A stretch of 38,635 bases of DNA from Actinomycetota bacterium. Its GTDB lineage: Bacteria; Actinomycetota; Acidimicrobiia; Acidimicrobiales; Ilumatobacteraceae. A program made the translations under genes and the position numbers. Positions 7,546-18,398 of this stretch are shown here, in pieces; the stretch's first letter is position 1, and every line of letters begins with the position of its first letter. Under the pieces are notes generated by a model. That model saw only the letters and a program-made list of their open reading frames with translations. It ran no database searches and was not told the origin of the DNA. The stretch covers positions 1-38,635 of the forward strand of contig VFZC01000021.1 of assembly GCA_016871355.1 (NCBI GenBank), given 5' to 3'.

Positions 7546-9330
7546 TCACTCGACGTGCAGACCGGCCATGTCGCCCGGGGCCCGCCACTGTTCGAGCACT
7601 TTCACGAAGGCCACCGGACCGGCTCCGAAACTGCCGTTCTGCAGACTGCGCGCGGCCGGTTTGCCTTCGTTGTTGTAATAGCCCGGAGTACACGACTCGA
7701 GGAACTTCACGTTGTTCTGCGACAAGTCGACGATCGTGCGCACCCACGCGTCTTCGGCGGCATGGGTGGCTTCCACCAGCGTGGCTCCCATGTCTTGGGC
7801 CTGGCGCAATACGTACGCGATGTGCTTGCTCTGCTCGTTGAGCATGTGCGGGAAGTTGACCGTGAAACCCGACTGAATGTTGCTGATGATGAAGCAGTTG
7901 GGGAATCCGACCGAGTGGAAGCCGTGCAGTGTTCGTGCTCCGTCCGACCACTTCTGTGTGAGCGACACGCCATCACGTCCGTAGATCTCATAGCCGGCGC
8001 GACGCGTGTACTCGGTACCCACTTCGAACCCGGTGGCGTAGATCAAGCAGTCGATCTCGTACTCGACGCCGTTGGCCACCACGCCACGCTCGGTGATGCG
8101 ATCGACACCCTGGCCGTCGGTGTCGATGAGCGACACGTTCGGACGATTGAAGGTCTCCAAGTACTCGTCGTGGAAGCAGGGGCGCTTGCAGAACTGCCGG
8201 TACCACGGCTTGAGCGCATCGGCCACACGAGGATCGGTGATCACCGAATCGACGCGGGCGCGGATCTGGTTCATCTTCTCGAAGTCGGCCAACTCGAGGT
8301 TGCGGGCCAGACCATCGGGCGACAAATCGGGTGAGGCTTCCTTGCGCAGACGAATGAGCAAGTTGCCGATGATGTCGGTCCAGCCGTCGTTCACCAGGTC
8401 TTCGGCCGCGAATCCACCCGACACGAGCGCGTTGAAGTTGTCCATGCGCTCTTGCTGCCAACCCGGCTTCAGCGACTGTGCCCACGACGGATCGGTGGGG
8501 CGATTGTTGCGCACGTCGATGGACGACGGGGTGCGCTGGAACACGTACAGCTGATCGGCGTACTCGCCGAGGTGAGGCACGCACTGAACCGCGGTTGCGC
8601 CGGTTCCGATGATGCCGATGCGCTTGCCCTTCAATCCGACGAGACCGCCCGCCGACGATCCACCGGTGTACGCGTAGTCCCAGCGGCTGGTGTGGAACGA
8701 GTGACCCTCGAAGGACTCGACACCCGGAATACCCGGCAGCTTGGGTCGATGCAGCGGACCGTTGGCCATCACCACGAAACGCGCGCGCATCTTGTCGCCA
8801 CGGTTGGTGGAGATGACCCAGCGGCGGATGGAGTCGTCCCAACGCACTTCGGTCACTTCGGTCTGGAAGCACGAGTTGCGGTACAGATCGAAGTGACGAC
8901 CGATGGCCTGACTGTGAGCCAGGATCTCGGGCGCCTTCGAGTACTTCTCCTTCGGGATGTACCCGACTTCTTCGAGCAGCGGCAAATAGATGTACGACTC
9001 GACGTCGCAAGCCGCGCCGGGATAGCGGTTCCAGTACCACGTGCCGCCGAAGTCGCCGCCCTTTTCGATCACGCGGAGGTCGTCGATCCCGGCCTCACGA
9101 AGTCGGGCTCCGGCCAACAGGCCGCCGAAACCTCCACCGATGATGGCCACCTGCACTTCGTCGAAGAGTGGTTCGCGATCGATGGGCGCGACGTACGGGT
9201 CGTCGAGATAGTGGGCGAAGTCACCCGCAATCATCTGGTACTGCTCGTTGCCGTCGGTACGCAGGCGCTTGTCGCGCTCGGCCCGGTACTTGTCGCGCAG
9301 CTGGTCGGGATCGAAGTCGGTGGTTGTCAT
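7546..9330 (-). CDS. Flavin-containing Baeyer-Villiger-type monooxygenase
   Basis: 594 residues. The FAD Rossmann motif is GGGFGG (65-70), preceded by an N-terminal extension of about 55 residues. The segment [19 protein letters not shown] (95-113) is characteristic of cyclohexanone/phenylacetone monooxygenase-like enzymes. The Baeyer-Villiger fingerprint FxGxxxHTxxW is present as [11 protein letters not shown] (207-217). A second nucleotide-binding motif, IGTGATA (241-247), binds NADPH. Such cytosolic enzymes insert oxygen next to a carbonyl to give esters or lactones. The start ATG overlaps the stop of the upstream kinase gene as ATGA, so the two are translationally coupled. The gene converges on the GH130 remnant. 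The family call is firm; the ketone substrate (steroid, terpenoid or cyclic ketone) is unknown. Confidence 0.93.
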   Translation of the reverse strand: MTTTDFDPDQLRDKYRAERDKRLRTDGNEQYQMIAGDFAHYLDDPYVAPIDREPLFDEVQVAIIGGGFGGLLAGARLREAGIDDLRVIEKGGDFGGTWYWNRYPGAACDVESYIYLPLLEEVGYIPKEKYSKAPEILAHSQAIGRHFDLYRNSCFQTEVTEVRWDDSIRRWVISTNRGDKMRARFVVMANGPLHRPKLPGIPGVESFEGHSFHTSRWDYAYTGGSSAGGLVGLKGKRIGIIGTGATAVQCVPHLGEYADQLYVFQRTPSSIDVRNNRPTDPSWAQSLKPGWQQERMDNFNALVSGGFAAEDLVNDGWTDIIGNLLIRLRKEASPDLSPDGLARNLELADFEKMNQIRARVDSVITDPRVADALKPWYRQFCKRPCFHDEYLETFNRPNVSLIDTDGQGVDRITERGVVANGVEYEIDCLIYATGFEVGTEYTRRAGYEIYGRDGVSLTQKWSDGARTLHGFHSVGFPNCFIISNIQSGFTVNFPHMLNEQSKHIAYVLRQAQDMGATLVEATHAAEDAWVRTIVDLSQNNVKFLESCTPGYYNNEGKPAARSLQNGSFGAGPVAFVKVLEQWRAPGDMAGLHVE

Positions 9331-10409
9331 GTGCGGAGCAGCTCCAGTGAATCGAGTTCGAGACTTTGGTATCCGTATTGCGAGGCCATGCGAACGAAGA
9401 GTTCGTCACCGCGTTCGGTCTGCGCGGCCATCGACGTGGCCAACACCGTGATGATGAGGCCCCACAGCGCGCCGAATCGGTAGTCGCGCCAGCAGTCGTC
9501 GAACGAGTACGATACACCCGTGGCCGACAGCCGCTGGTGGTACTCGGCCACCAAGTCGTGCTCGCGCGGCCGATCGCCCGGCGCGTAACTACTGGCGATC
9601 ACGTACGCCACGTCGACCATGCCGAGGCCCTGATTGACGGTCTGCCAGTCGACCACGACCAACGGCGGCGCCGTGGATGTGCGCGCGAACAAGAAATTGT
9701 CGGGCCGGAAGTCGTAGTGAGCGACGGTCAACGGCGTGCCGGTGCCGCGCGCCCAACGACCCACGAGCGGCGCGAAGTCGTTCACGATGCCGACGATGGC
9801 GGAGTCGAGGCGAGAGCCGAGTCGATCGAGAAACGCCGGCAACAAGAACCCGTACAACATGGCCAGTCGTTCAGATCGTTCGTCTTCCGTGGATGGCTGC
9901 GGCCACGAAGCATCGAGAGTCGGATCGCCCCAGCGCGGACCGTGCAGCAGCACCGCTTGTTCGATGGCCGAGGCCAACTCGTCATCGTTCAAGCCGATGA
10001 AGTGATCACCCTGCTCGGAGCCGGCGAGATCTTCCATGATGAGGCAGAACTCCTGCGCGTCACCGTCGAAGGCCGAGAGATAACAATGTGGCGCGCGCAC
10101 GCGCAGCGTGGGCGCGATGTTGCGGTAGAAGTTCCACTCGGTGATGTACGCCGATCCACCGAAGCCGGTGGCCTTCGCAGTCGCGTCACGCGATGGGAAC
10201 TTGCCCATCACGGTGGCGGGTCGATCGCCCGCTCGATCCCAGGTGAGGTGGAAGCGCGCGTTGCAACCGGTCTGGCCGGTGCCCACGTAACCGCCGAATC
10301 GACAGTCGGTGAGTGTTGCGCCTCGGGCGAGGCCGGCGGCGTCGAGCACCCGAGCCATCCACTCGGTCTCGATGCGCTCCGGATCGCTGCGGATACCCAA
10401 ATCACCCAC
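9327..10409 (-). CDS. APH/ecdysteroid-kinase-like phosphotransferase
   Basis: About 360 residues from GTG 10409, which has GGGGGA six nt upstream; the frame extends to a GTG at 10448 without a ribosome site. Kinase-like fold features are [13 protein letters not shown] (hinge region), the catalytic loop [13 protein letters not shown] (H-x-D-x-x-x-x-N) and the metal-binding [10 protein letters not shown]. The strings EWNFYRN and CYLSAFDG fit the EcKinase/aminoglycoside-phosphotransferase superfamily, which phosphorylates hydroxyls of small molecules. It overlaps the monooxygenase by 4 nt (ATGA), so the kinase may phosphorylate a hydroxylated lipid-like compound in the same pathway; that is an inference. 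An antibiotic-resistance role is possible but less likely, given the partner. Confidence 0.8.
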   Translation of the reverse strand: MGDLGIRSDPERIETEWMARVLDAAGLARGATLTDCRFGGYVGTGQTGCNARFHLTWDRAGDRPATVMGKFPSRDATAKATGFGGSAYITEWNFYRNIAPTLRVRAPHCYLSAFDGDAQEFCLIMEDLAGSEQGDHFIGLNDDELASAIEQAVLLHGPRWGDPTLDASWPQPSTEDERSERLAMLYGFLLPAFLDRLGSRLDSAIVGIVNDFAPLVGRWARGTGTPLTVAHYDFRPDNFLFARTSTAPPLVVVDWQTVNQGLGMVDVAYVIASSYAPGDRPREHDLVAEYHQRLSATGVSYSFDDCWRDYRFGALWGLIITVLATSMAAQTERGDELFVRMASQYGYQSLELDSLELLRT

Positions 10410-10507
10410 TGACACTCCCCCAGTTCCACCCCTGAAGGTAGTCGTCACGTCGGCGCGTCGGCGAGGGCGAACGAGGTGACCTCTGTACGGGCTGACAGAC
10501 TGACGAG

Positions 10508-11386
10508 ATGCCCCACCCGCGTATCGGTATCCAACTTCCCGAAGTCGAACGGGTCGTCACGTGGGACGAATACCTCCGCATGGCGCAGTTGGCCGAGTCG
10601 GCCGGATTCGCCTCGTTGTGGTTGGGCGATCATCTGCTCTACCGAGGCGATGGTCAACCCGAACGCGGGCCCTGGGACGCCTGGACTCTTCTCGGTGCCA
10701 TCGCCGCGTCCACCGAGCGGATCGAAATCGGCCCATTGGTGGCCTGCCTCGCGTTCCACCCACCCGCCGTCCTCGCCAAGATGGCGTCCACCATCAACGA
10801 GATCAGCGCCGGCCGACTGGTTCTGGGCGTCGGGGCCGGCTGGAACGAACCCGAATTCCGCGCGTTCGGATTGCCGTTCGACCACCGCGCCGGCCGCTTC
10901 GAGGAAGCTTTCACCATCGTGCGCGCACTCGTGCGTGGCGAGCGCATCACCCTCGACGGCCGTTTCCATCAGGTGGACGACGTGGTGCAACTTCCGCGAC
11001 CACGCTTCCATCAGTCGCTCATGATCGGCTCCACCGGCCCACGCGTGCTGAGGGCCGCTCTTCCCCACGTCGACTGGTGGAACACGTGGTTCGATTGGTT
11101 CGGTAACGACGCCGAGGGATTCTCCGCGCTGAACGACTCGATCACCCAACAGTGTCGAGAGGCCGGCCGTGAGCCGAGCACGGTGAAACGCAGCGCGTGT
11201 TTGCTCGTCAACGTCGATCCGTCGGCAACCGAACGTCCGATCCCGTCGGAGCACTCGGCGGCAACCGTCAGCGATGTGGCCGCACGCGTGCGCGAACTCG
11301 GTGACGCGGGCGCCGACGAAGTGATTCTGGTTGCCAACCCCATCGACGAAGGTTCGATCGGTCGGCTCGCCGAACTCGTTTTCTGA
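10508..11386 (+). CDS. LLM-class F420-dependent oxidoreductase (1)
   Basis: 292 residues, ATG start. A luciferase-like TIM barrel begins RIGIQLPEVE and has SLWLGDHLL (about 36-44), ERIEIGPLVACLAFHPP (about 76-92) and EISAGRLVLGVGAGWNEPEF (about 101-120). The last is the cofactor-side signature of LLM oxidoreductases in actinobacteria. These enzymes use reduced F420 (or FMN) to reduce or oxidise small substrates. It diverges from the kinase-BVMO pair. CAGACT lies 6 nt before the ATG at near-leaderless spacing. The 3' end is followed by about 85 nt before the subtilase. The substrate is not predictable. Confidence 0.88.
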   Translation: MPHPRIGIQLPEVERVVTWDEYLRMAQLAESAGFASLWLGDHLLYRGDGQPERGPWDAWTLLGAIAASTERIEIGPLVACLAFHPPAVLAKMASTINEISAGRLVLGVGAGWNEPEFRAFGLPFDHRAGRFEEAFTIVRALVRGERITLDGRFHQVDDVVQLPRPRFHQSLMIGSTGPRVLRAALPHVDWWNTWFDWFGNDAEGFSALNDSITQQCREAGREPSTVKRSACLLVNVDPSATERPIPSEHSAATVSDVAARVRELGDAGADEVILVANPIDEGSIGRLAELVF

Positions 11387-11472
11387 CCGTTAAGACCTGG
11401 TCAAACTCGACCGAATCGTGTGACGCGAAGTACATCTGTCACCAGCAGCCTTTACGATGTGGTCATACGATC

Positions 11473-13914
11473 GTGATGCAACAAATGACTCCGTTCCGGC
11501 GCGCCGTGCGCACAACTCTTCACCTCGGAACCGCATCGCTCGTCATCGTCTCCGCGCTCGGAACCGAAGCCCACGCTTCGGTCTCGCCCACACGAGAAGG
11601 CGGCCCACTCGTTTCGTCGATCGTGATCGATCGTGTCGACGGACGCGCGCCGAGCACCGACTACGTGATCGATCGCATCGGCCTCGACGGTGTGATCGTC
11701 GATTCGGTTGGCGGGGGGTACGACGTGATTCGACTTGCGACACCGGTGTCGCGAGATGAAGCCGAATCGATCGCCGAACATCTCGAAAACACCGGTCTGG
11801 TCGAGGCCGCCGACCCTGACGGTGTGCGATTCTCGGCCGTGATCAACGACCCGCGCTACGCCGACCAGTGGTATCTGCCGGCATCCGGCCCGGGCATCGG
11901 CATCGAACCAGCCTGGAACATCACCACCGGTTCACCCGATCTCGTGATCGCCGTCATCGACACCGGTCGTCTCGATCACCCCGACCTCACCAACCGTTTG
12001 GTGAAGGGATACGACTTCGTTTTTCGTACGCGCGACAGCAAAGACGGTGACGGTTGGGATGCCGACGAGACCGACCTGGGTGACTGGTCCGATGTGGCCG
12101 ACCCGACGTATTCGTGTTCCACGAGTTCGGGGTTCCAACCCAGCTCGTGGCACGGCACACACATCTCCGGAATCATCGGCGCGTCCACCAACAACGGCAT
12201 CGGTGTGGCCGGAATCAATCAGCGCTCGCGTATTCAGCACCTGCGTGTTCTCGGCACGTGCGGAGGTCGCACCTCCGACGAGGCCACGGCCATTCGCTGG
12301 GCGGCTGGTCTCCCGGTCCCTGGTGTTCCCAACAACCCCACCCCCGCGCGCGTGATCAACTTGAGTCTCGGCTCGGCCAGCGCGTGTGAAGCGATCGAAC
12401 AAGACGCGATCAACGCTGCTACCGCAGCTGGTGCCGTCGTGGTGGTGGCCGCCGGTAACTCCGGCCAGAACCTGGCCACCACCGACTTCGCACCGGCCAA
12501 GTGCGACAACGTCATCACCGTCACGGCGGTGCGCAGAGATGGCACCCGCGCGTCCTACGCCAACTACGGGCCGCCGGTCGACATCGCCGCACCGGGTGGC
12601 CCGACCGGAATTCTGTCGACGATGAACGCCGGTACACGCTCGGTCGATCTCAGCACATCCGGCTGGACCTACGGCTACAAACAGGGCACCAGCATGTCCA
12701 CGCCGATCGTCACCGGAATCGTGTCACTCATGTTGTCGGTCAATCCGAGTCTCAATTCGTCGCAAGTGGAGGCCATTCTCAAGCAGACCGCTCGTCCATT
12801 CGCCGGAGATGGCTCGTCGTGTTCGAGCACGGTGGGTGACGTTTTCTATTGCGGAGCCGGACTCGTGGATGCGGTCGCAGCCGTTTCGCTCGCTGCCAAC
12901 ACGTCCAGCGATGCCACCGTCACACGACTCGAGCAGAGTGCGACCGACGACATCTTCGCCACCAACTTGGCGGTCGAGCAGGCCGCCGATCGCACCGACC
13001 TCGTATTGACGAGCGGATCGGTGTACGCCGATGGAATGGCGGCGGCGGCCCTCGCCAAACAGCAGAACGCTGACATCATGCTGGTGCCGCCCACCGGCTT
13101 GACCGCCACTCAAATCACTGCGATCGTCAACGAAGCGCCGCAGAAGATCTGGATCATGGGTGGTCCGCAAGCGATCCCCGCGTCGATCGAGGCTCAACTG
13201 ACGTCGTCGACCTCCCAAGGTGGAGCCGGATTGTCGTCCGCGAACATCGAGCGTCTGTTCGGGGCCACACGTTACGAAACCGCCACCGCGGTGGCTGGTC
13301 GACTCACCACGGTCGGCACCATCAACGGCAAGCGCACGGCGTTCATCGTGCGCGGTGACAGCTTCGCCGACGCCGTGATCGCCGGTCCGGCCACGTTCGG
13401 GCCCGCCGATTCGGCTGGCGCCTTCCCGATCCTTCTCGTACAGCGCGATCGACTTCCCGATTCGGTGAAGTCGTCACTGCAAGGTCTCGGCATCACCAAC
13501 GTGCTCATCGTCGGCGGTGCGAGCGTGGTGTCCGATACGACCAAGAAACAGATCGAAGCTCTGGGCGTGACCACGTTCCGCATCGCGGGCGCCGACCGCT
13601 ACGGCACCGCCACCGCCCTGGCCAACTTCCTGTCGGCCCCCGCATCCATCGGCGGGTTCGGCTGGAGCACCGCCAACGTGGGGCTCGTCAACATCTCCGA
13701 TCAGTCGAACGGCTTCGATGCCATCTCGGCGACGGGAGTGCTCGGACCCAATCGTCGCGTGTTGCTCGGCGCCACCGCGTCACAGGTTCCCGCCGCCACC
13801 GTCGCATGGCTCTCGCAACTCAACGGGGCGATCCGCGCTGTCACCGTGGTCGGCAGTCAGACGTCACTGCCACCGGCCGTGGTCAGCCAGGCCACCAGCC
13901 TGTTGCGCCGCTGA
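11473..13914 (+). CDS. Secreted subtilisin-like (S8) serine protease with three CWB2 cell-wall-binding repeats
   Basis: 813 residues from GTG 11473; an ATG at 11476 or 11485 is equally possible. An N-terminal signal peptide precedes a probable inhibitor-like propeptide (about 40-115). The S8 triad is Asp163 in AVIDTGRLDHPDL, His227 in SSWHGTHISG and Ser407 in GTSMSTPIVTG. The oxyanion-type Asn is in VVAAGNSG. From about residue 480 three cell-wall-binding repeat 2 units follow, with starts RLEQSATDDIFATN, RLFGATRYETATAVA and RIAGADRYGTATALA. The mature enzyme is therefore expected outside the cell, held non-covalently to the wall. Two TACGAT hexamers lie at 11453-11458 and 11466-11471. It converges on the PNPOx-like gene with the two stop codons flush. 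Its role is probably nutrient proteolysis or processing of surface proteins. Confidence 0.93.
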   Translation: MMQQMTPFRRAVRTTLHLGTASLVIVSALGTEAHASVSPTREGGPLVSSIVIDRVDGRAPSTDYVIDRIGLDGVIVDSVGGGYDVIRLATPVSRDEAESIAEHLENTGLVEAADPDGVRFSAVINDPRYADQWYLPASGPGIGIEPAWNITTGSPDLVIAVIDTGRLDHPDLTNRLVKGYDFVFRTRDSKDGDGWDADETDLGDWSDVADPTYSCSTSSGFQPSSWHGTHISGIIGASTNNGIGVAGINQRSRIQHLRVLGTCGGRTSDEATAIRWAAGLPVPGVPNNPTPARVINLSLGSASACEAIEQDAINAATAAGAVVVVAAGNSGQNLATTDFAPAKCDNVITVTAVRRDGTRASYANYGPPVDIAAPGGPTGILSTMNAGTRSVDLSTSGWTYGYKQGTSMSTPIVTGIVSLMLSVNPSLNSSQVEAILKQTARPFAGDGSSCSSTVGDVFYCGAGLVDAVAAVSLAANTSSDATVTRLEQSATDDIFATNLAVEQAADRTDLVLTSGSVYADGMAAAALAKQQNADIMLVPPTGLTATQITAIVNEAPQKIWIMGGPQAIPASIEAQLTSSTSQGGAGLSSANIERLFGATRYETATAVAGRLTTVGTINGKRTAFIVRGDSFADAVIAGPATFGPADSAGAFPILLVQRDRLPDSVKSSLQGLGITNVLIVGGASVVSDTTKKQIEALGVTTFRIAGADRYGTATALANFLSAPASIGGFGWSTANVGLVNISDQSNGFDAISATGVLGPNRRVLLGATASQVPAATVAWLSQLNGAIRAVTVVGSQTSLPPAVVSQATSLLRR

Positions 13915-14226
13915 TCACGCCGGTCGGTGCAGAACCGCCCGCTCGACGACGACTCTCACCTCGTCACCGTGCACGGTGGCGTCACCATCGGCGATCAACG
14001 AGTACTCCGAACTCTCACTGGGTGGCCACACCACCGTGACGCGGGGATTGGCGTCGATGTCGCGACGTGTCGTCTTTCCGGTGGTGGTGAAACCGAGTAC
14101 CGCGCCGTTCACTTCCGGAACGAGCGCCACCACATGACTGCGGTTGTCAGTGACGGTGATCAGGTACGCGAAGCGGCGGTCGTGGAGTTGTTGCGCGAGT
14201 TGGTTCGGATCGATCGGGATGCTCAA
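13915..14226 (-). CDS. PNPOx-like split-barrel flavin/F420-binding protein (small)
   Basis: 103 residues. The start is taken as TTG at 14226, whose TTGA overlaps the nitroreductase stop; no ATG or GTG fits the domain start. The sequence SIPIDPNQLAQQLHDRRF leads into a split-barrel with AYLITVTDNRSHVVALVPEV, RDIDANPRVTVVWPP and SLIADGDATVH. This is the pattern of pyridoxamine-phosphate-oxidase-like proteins, including actinobacterial F420-dependent reductases and haem-utilisation-like proteins. At about 100 residues it is a minimal version. Coupling with a nitroreductase suggests a redox partner or a paired flavin enzyme. Function beyond the fold is unknown. Confidence 0.75.
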   Translation of the reverse strand: MSIPIDPNQLAQQLHDRRFAYLITVTDNRSHVVALVPEVNGAVLGFTTTGKTTRRDIDANPRVTVVWPPSESSEYSLIADGDATVHGDEVRVVVERAVLHRPA

Positions 14227-14900
14227 CGGTGCGATCCCCACGAATCCCAATGCGTCATGGTGGACGACGGGAGTCGGTGGGCCGGCTTGAAGTCGTCGCC
14301 GGTGTAGTACGCGACCGGGAAGAGCGCCGTCTGCGTCCACTCGGGCGGAATGCCGAGCAACTGGCTGATCTCTTGCTCTTTGAAGAGGTGAATGGTGGTC
14401 CACGCCGTGCCGAGACCACGGGAACGCAATGCCAGCATGAAACTCCATGCGGCCGGAAGAATCGATCCGTACGTGGAGGCTTGCGCCACCACCATCGGCA
14501 CCTGCTCGACGCGACCTTGCACACACGCGATCACGTGCACGGGCACACGATCGAGCACTTCACCGAGATACTGCGCCGACTCCATGACCTTGGGCATGAC
14601 GTGCTCGCGCGGATCGCCGGGCGGCAGCGGCGGCGGATAACCCGAACCGGCCATGATCTCGCCCGCGCCGCGATAGGTGTCGGCGATCACCTTGCGCTTA
14701 GCCGCATCGGTCACCACCACGAACGCCCAGTTCTGTGCATTGGTTCCGGTGGGAGCCTGCAACGCGATGTCGATGCACTCTTGGATGACCGATGCTTCCA
14801 CCGGACGGTCGAGGTCGAGTCGTTTGCGCACCGACCTCGTGGTGGTGAGCAGTTTGTCGGCCGAGGCGCGATCGATACCAGGAACAGACGATGACGACAT
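14223..14900 (-). CDS. Nitroreductase family flavoprotein
   Basis: 225 residues, ATG start. The motif TTRSVRKRLDLDRPV near residue 20 is the typical FMN-phosphate-binding RSxR. APTGTNAQNWAFVVVTD (about 50-66) and RSRGLGTAWTTIHLF in the C-terminal half complete the nitroreductase fold. These FMN enzymes reduce nitro groups, quinones or enones with NAD(P)H in the cytoplasm. The stop overlaps the TTG start of the PNPOx-like gene by 2 nt. The upstream enoyl-CoA hydratase ends 17 nt before. Together they look like one transcript. The substrate is unknown. Confidence 0.88.
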   Translation of the reverse strand: MSSSSVPGIDRASADKLLTTTRSVRKRLDLDRPVEASVIQECIDIALQAPTGTNAQNWAFVVVTDAAKRKVIADTYRGAGEIMAGSGYPPPLPPGDPREHVMPKVMESAQYLGEVLDRVPVHVIACVQGRVEQVPMVVAQASTYGSILPAAWSFMLALRSRGLGTAWTTIHLFKEQEISQLLGIPPEWTQTALFPVAYYTGDDFKPAHRLPSSTMTHWDSWGSHR

Positions 14901-14917
14901 GCCCGAACCCTAGACCG

Positions 14918-15739
14918 TCAGGGCCGGGTCAGATCACCGAGACGCAGTTCGCCCTCGAGGGTCTGGCCACCGTTGGCCAGAAAACGTTCCATCGCCTCGC
15001 GCGTGCCCGGGCCGCCGAGCGTGCGGTTGAACGCGTTGCCTTCGGCCAGCAGATCGGCCGGGAAACCCTTCTCAGCCAGAAGAACTGCCGCCTTCGCCTC
15101 GGCCACCGCGTGGGCCGGGTACGACGCGATGCGCGCCGCCAGACCTTCGACGTGCTTCCACAACTTCTTGCGCGGCAACGTGCGATTGACCCAACCCCAT
15201 CGTTCGGCGAGGTCGGCGTCGACGTCGTCGCAGCCAAGAATGACTTCGAGACTGCGCGAGCGACCGATCAAGCGGCTCAACCGTTGCGTTCCACTGCCAC
15301 CCGGGAGGATGCCGACAGCCACTTCGGGTTGGTTGAACACCGCGCCCGGATGCTTCTTCGATGCGCGCAGTGCGAAGCGCATGTCGCAACTCAGCGCGAG
15401 TTCGCTTCCACCGCCGCCCACGCGGCCTTCGATCACCGCGATGGTGGCCTTGGGCATGATGCGCAGGTTCTCGCACATGACGTGATAGGCGTTGAGTTCG
15501 GTGGCGGGGGGCGAGTCGGTGGGAAACGTGAGAATGGCCGCCACGTCGAAATGGGCGATGAAGAACTGCGGGTTGTTCGACGAGAGAATGACCACCCGCA
15601 CGCTGTCGTCGACGCTCAGGTCGCCGACGATCTGGGCGGTGGCAAGGAACTCTTCGATGGTGAACAAGTTGACGGGCGGATTGTCGAAGACGATCCGCGC
15701 GATGCCGTTGTCCTTGCTGACCGATACGCCTGCTGCCAC
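14918..15739 (-). CDS. Enoyl-CoA hydratase/isomerase family protein
   Basis: 273 residues, GTG start with a strong GAGGAGG ribosome site 5 nt upstream. The crotonase fold shows VIEGRVGGGGSELALSCDMRF (about 103-122), holding the oxyanion glycines and Glu113. NQPEVAVGILPGGSGTQRL (about 136-154) supplies the second acid, Glu139. Both glutamates of true hydratases are therefore present. It hydrates trans-2-enoyl-CoA in beta-oxidation-type pathways in the cytoplasm. It lies 38 nt after an LLM gene and 17 nt before a nitroreductase in the same direction, suggesting a degradative operon acting on a CoA-linked substrate. Confidence 0.9.
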   Translation of the reverse strand: MAAGVSVSKDNGIARIVFDNPPVNLFTIEEFLATAQIVGDLSVDDSVRVVILSSNNPQFFIAHFDVAAILTFPTDSPPATELNAYHVMCENLRIMPKATIAVIEGRVGGGGSELALSCDMRFALRASKKHPGAVFNQPEVAVGILPGGSGTQRLSRLIGRSRSLEVILGCDDVDADLAERWGWVNRTLPRKKLWKHVEGLAARIASYPAHAVAEAKAAVLLAEKGFPADLLAEGNAFNRTLGGPGTREAMERFLANGGQTLEGELRLGDLTRP

Positions 15740-15777
15740 GATCCCTCCTCTTCGTGTGCCAGTGAGTCGACCGAGAT

Positions 15778-16686
15778 CTAGCCGAGAAGTTCCTTCACGG
15801 CCGCTCGGGTGTCGGCGATTTCATCCGGAGTTCCGCCGAATTCAACCGCCGCGAAGTCGGTGACGCCGATGTCGGCCAGGGCGGCGAGGCGATCGACCAC
15901 TTCGGAGCGGCTTCCGATCACTGCGATGTCGGCCGGACCCGCCGCGCCTTCCTTGTCGAGCATGGCGCGATAGCTCGGAAGTTGTCCGTAGATCACGAAC
16001 ACCTTGGCGGCTCGTTCGAGGGCCGCCGCGCGATCGTTGGTGACGCACACCGGCAGAGCCGCGATCACACGCGTGGAGTCGCGACCAGCCTTGTCGGCCG
16101 CGCCCCGCAGTGTGGGCACGGTGTGCGACGAGAGCGTTTGCGGACCAGTGCACCAGGTGAGCGTTCCGTCGGCGAGAGCAGCGGTGACCTTGAGCATCTG
16201 CTCACCCAACGCGGCGATCACGACCGACGGGCGCGAACCACCCGGCACCGAGATCGCACCGTTGACGCGGAACTCTTCACCCGCGTACCCCACCGGCTTG
16301 CCTTCGAGCAGCGGCATCATGACTTCGAGATACTCGCGCATGTGACGTACCGGCTTGTCGAAACTCATGCCCCACATCGACTCGACCACGACCTTGTGGC
16401 TCAAGCCGATACCGAGACACAGCCGACCGCTGGTGATCGCGTTCACGGTGAGGGCCTGCTGCGCCATCATCATCGGATGGCGCGGGTAGGTCGGAACCAC
16501 GCTCGTGCCGAGTTCGATACGCGGCACTTCGCGACCCACCACCGCCAGAGCGGTGAGTGCGTCGTGGCCGAAGATCTGCGGCGCCCAGTAACTGTGGAAG
16601 CCATCGGCTTCGGCCCGCCTGGCCTCGGCCACCATGGCATCGATCGATCCGTCGTTGGCGGCTCCGCCGAAGATTCCTACTCGCAT
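15778..16686 (-). CDS. LLM-class F420-dependent oxidoreductase (2)
   Basis: 302 residues from ATG 16686. The longer open frame upstream is rejected because TACGGT lies 7 nt before this ATG and the family starts at MRVGIFGG. The barrel shows DGFHSYWAPQIFGHDALTALA, RIELGTSVVPTYPRHP, and NAITSGRLCLGIGLSHK, a close match to the actinobacterial F420-dependent LLM subgroup with a G-I-G-L-S-H loop. It uses reduced or oxidised F420 for hydride transfer. It follows the ABC-F gene by 56 nt and precedes the hydratase by 38 nt. It could have its own leaderless promoter inside the run. Confidence 0.88.
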   Translation of the reverse strand: MRVGIFGGAANDGSIDAMVAEARRAEADGFHSYWAPQIFGHDALTALAVVGREVPRIELGTSVVPTYPRHPMMMAQQALTVNAITSGRLCLGIGLSHKVVVESMWGMSFDKPVRHMREYLEVMMPLLEGKPVGYAGEEFRVNGAISVPGGSRPSVVIAALGEQMLKVTAALADGTLTWCTGPQTLSSHTVPTLRGAADKAGRDSTRVIAALPVCVTNDRAAALERAAKVFVIYGQLPSYRAMLDKEGAAGPADIAVIGSRSEVVDRLAALADIGVTDFAAVEFGGTPDEIADTRAAVKELLG

Positions 16687-16693
16687 GTGGGGC

Positions 16694-16699
16694 ACCGTA
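16694..16699 (-). promoter_or_regulatory. -10 hexamer TACGGT, leaderless promoter of LLM (2)
   Basis: On the minus strand TACGGT plus 7 nt (GCCCCAC) leads to the ATG at 16686. This suggests an internal promoter between the ABC-F gene and the catabolic genes. Confidence 0.55.
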
Positions 16700-16742
16700 G
16701 CCGCAGGTGACTGCGCGCCGTGCACCGAAACCTTCCGAGTCG

Positions 16743-18359
<1,617 letters not shown>

Positions 18360-18398
18360 GGAATCAGTGTGTGGGATCGACGACGATGCGACAACTCG

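Noticed and set aside
9327-10409. Aminoglycoside resistance gene
   Set aside because: The kinase loop fits the superfamily, but coupling to a monooxygenase and EcKinase-like strings argue for a metabolic kinase. Resistance cannot be claimed from this sequence.
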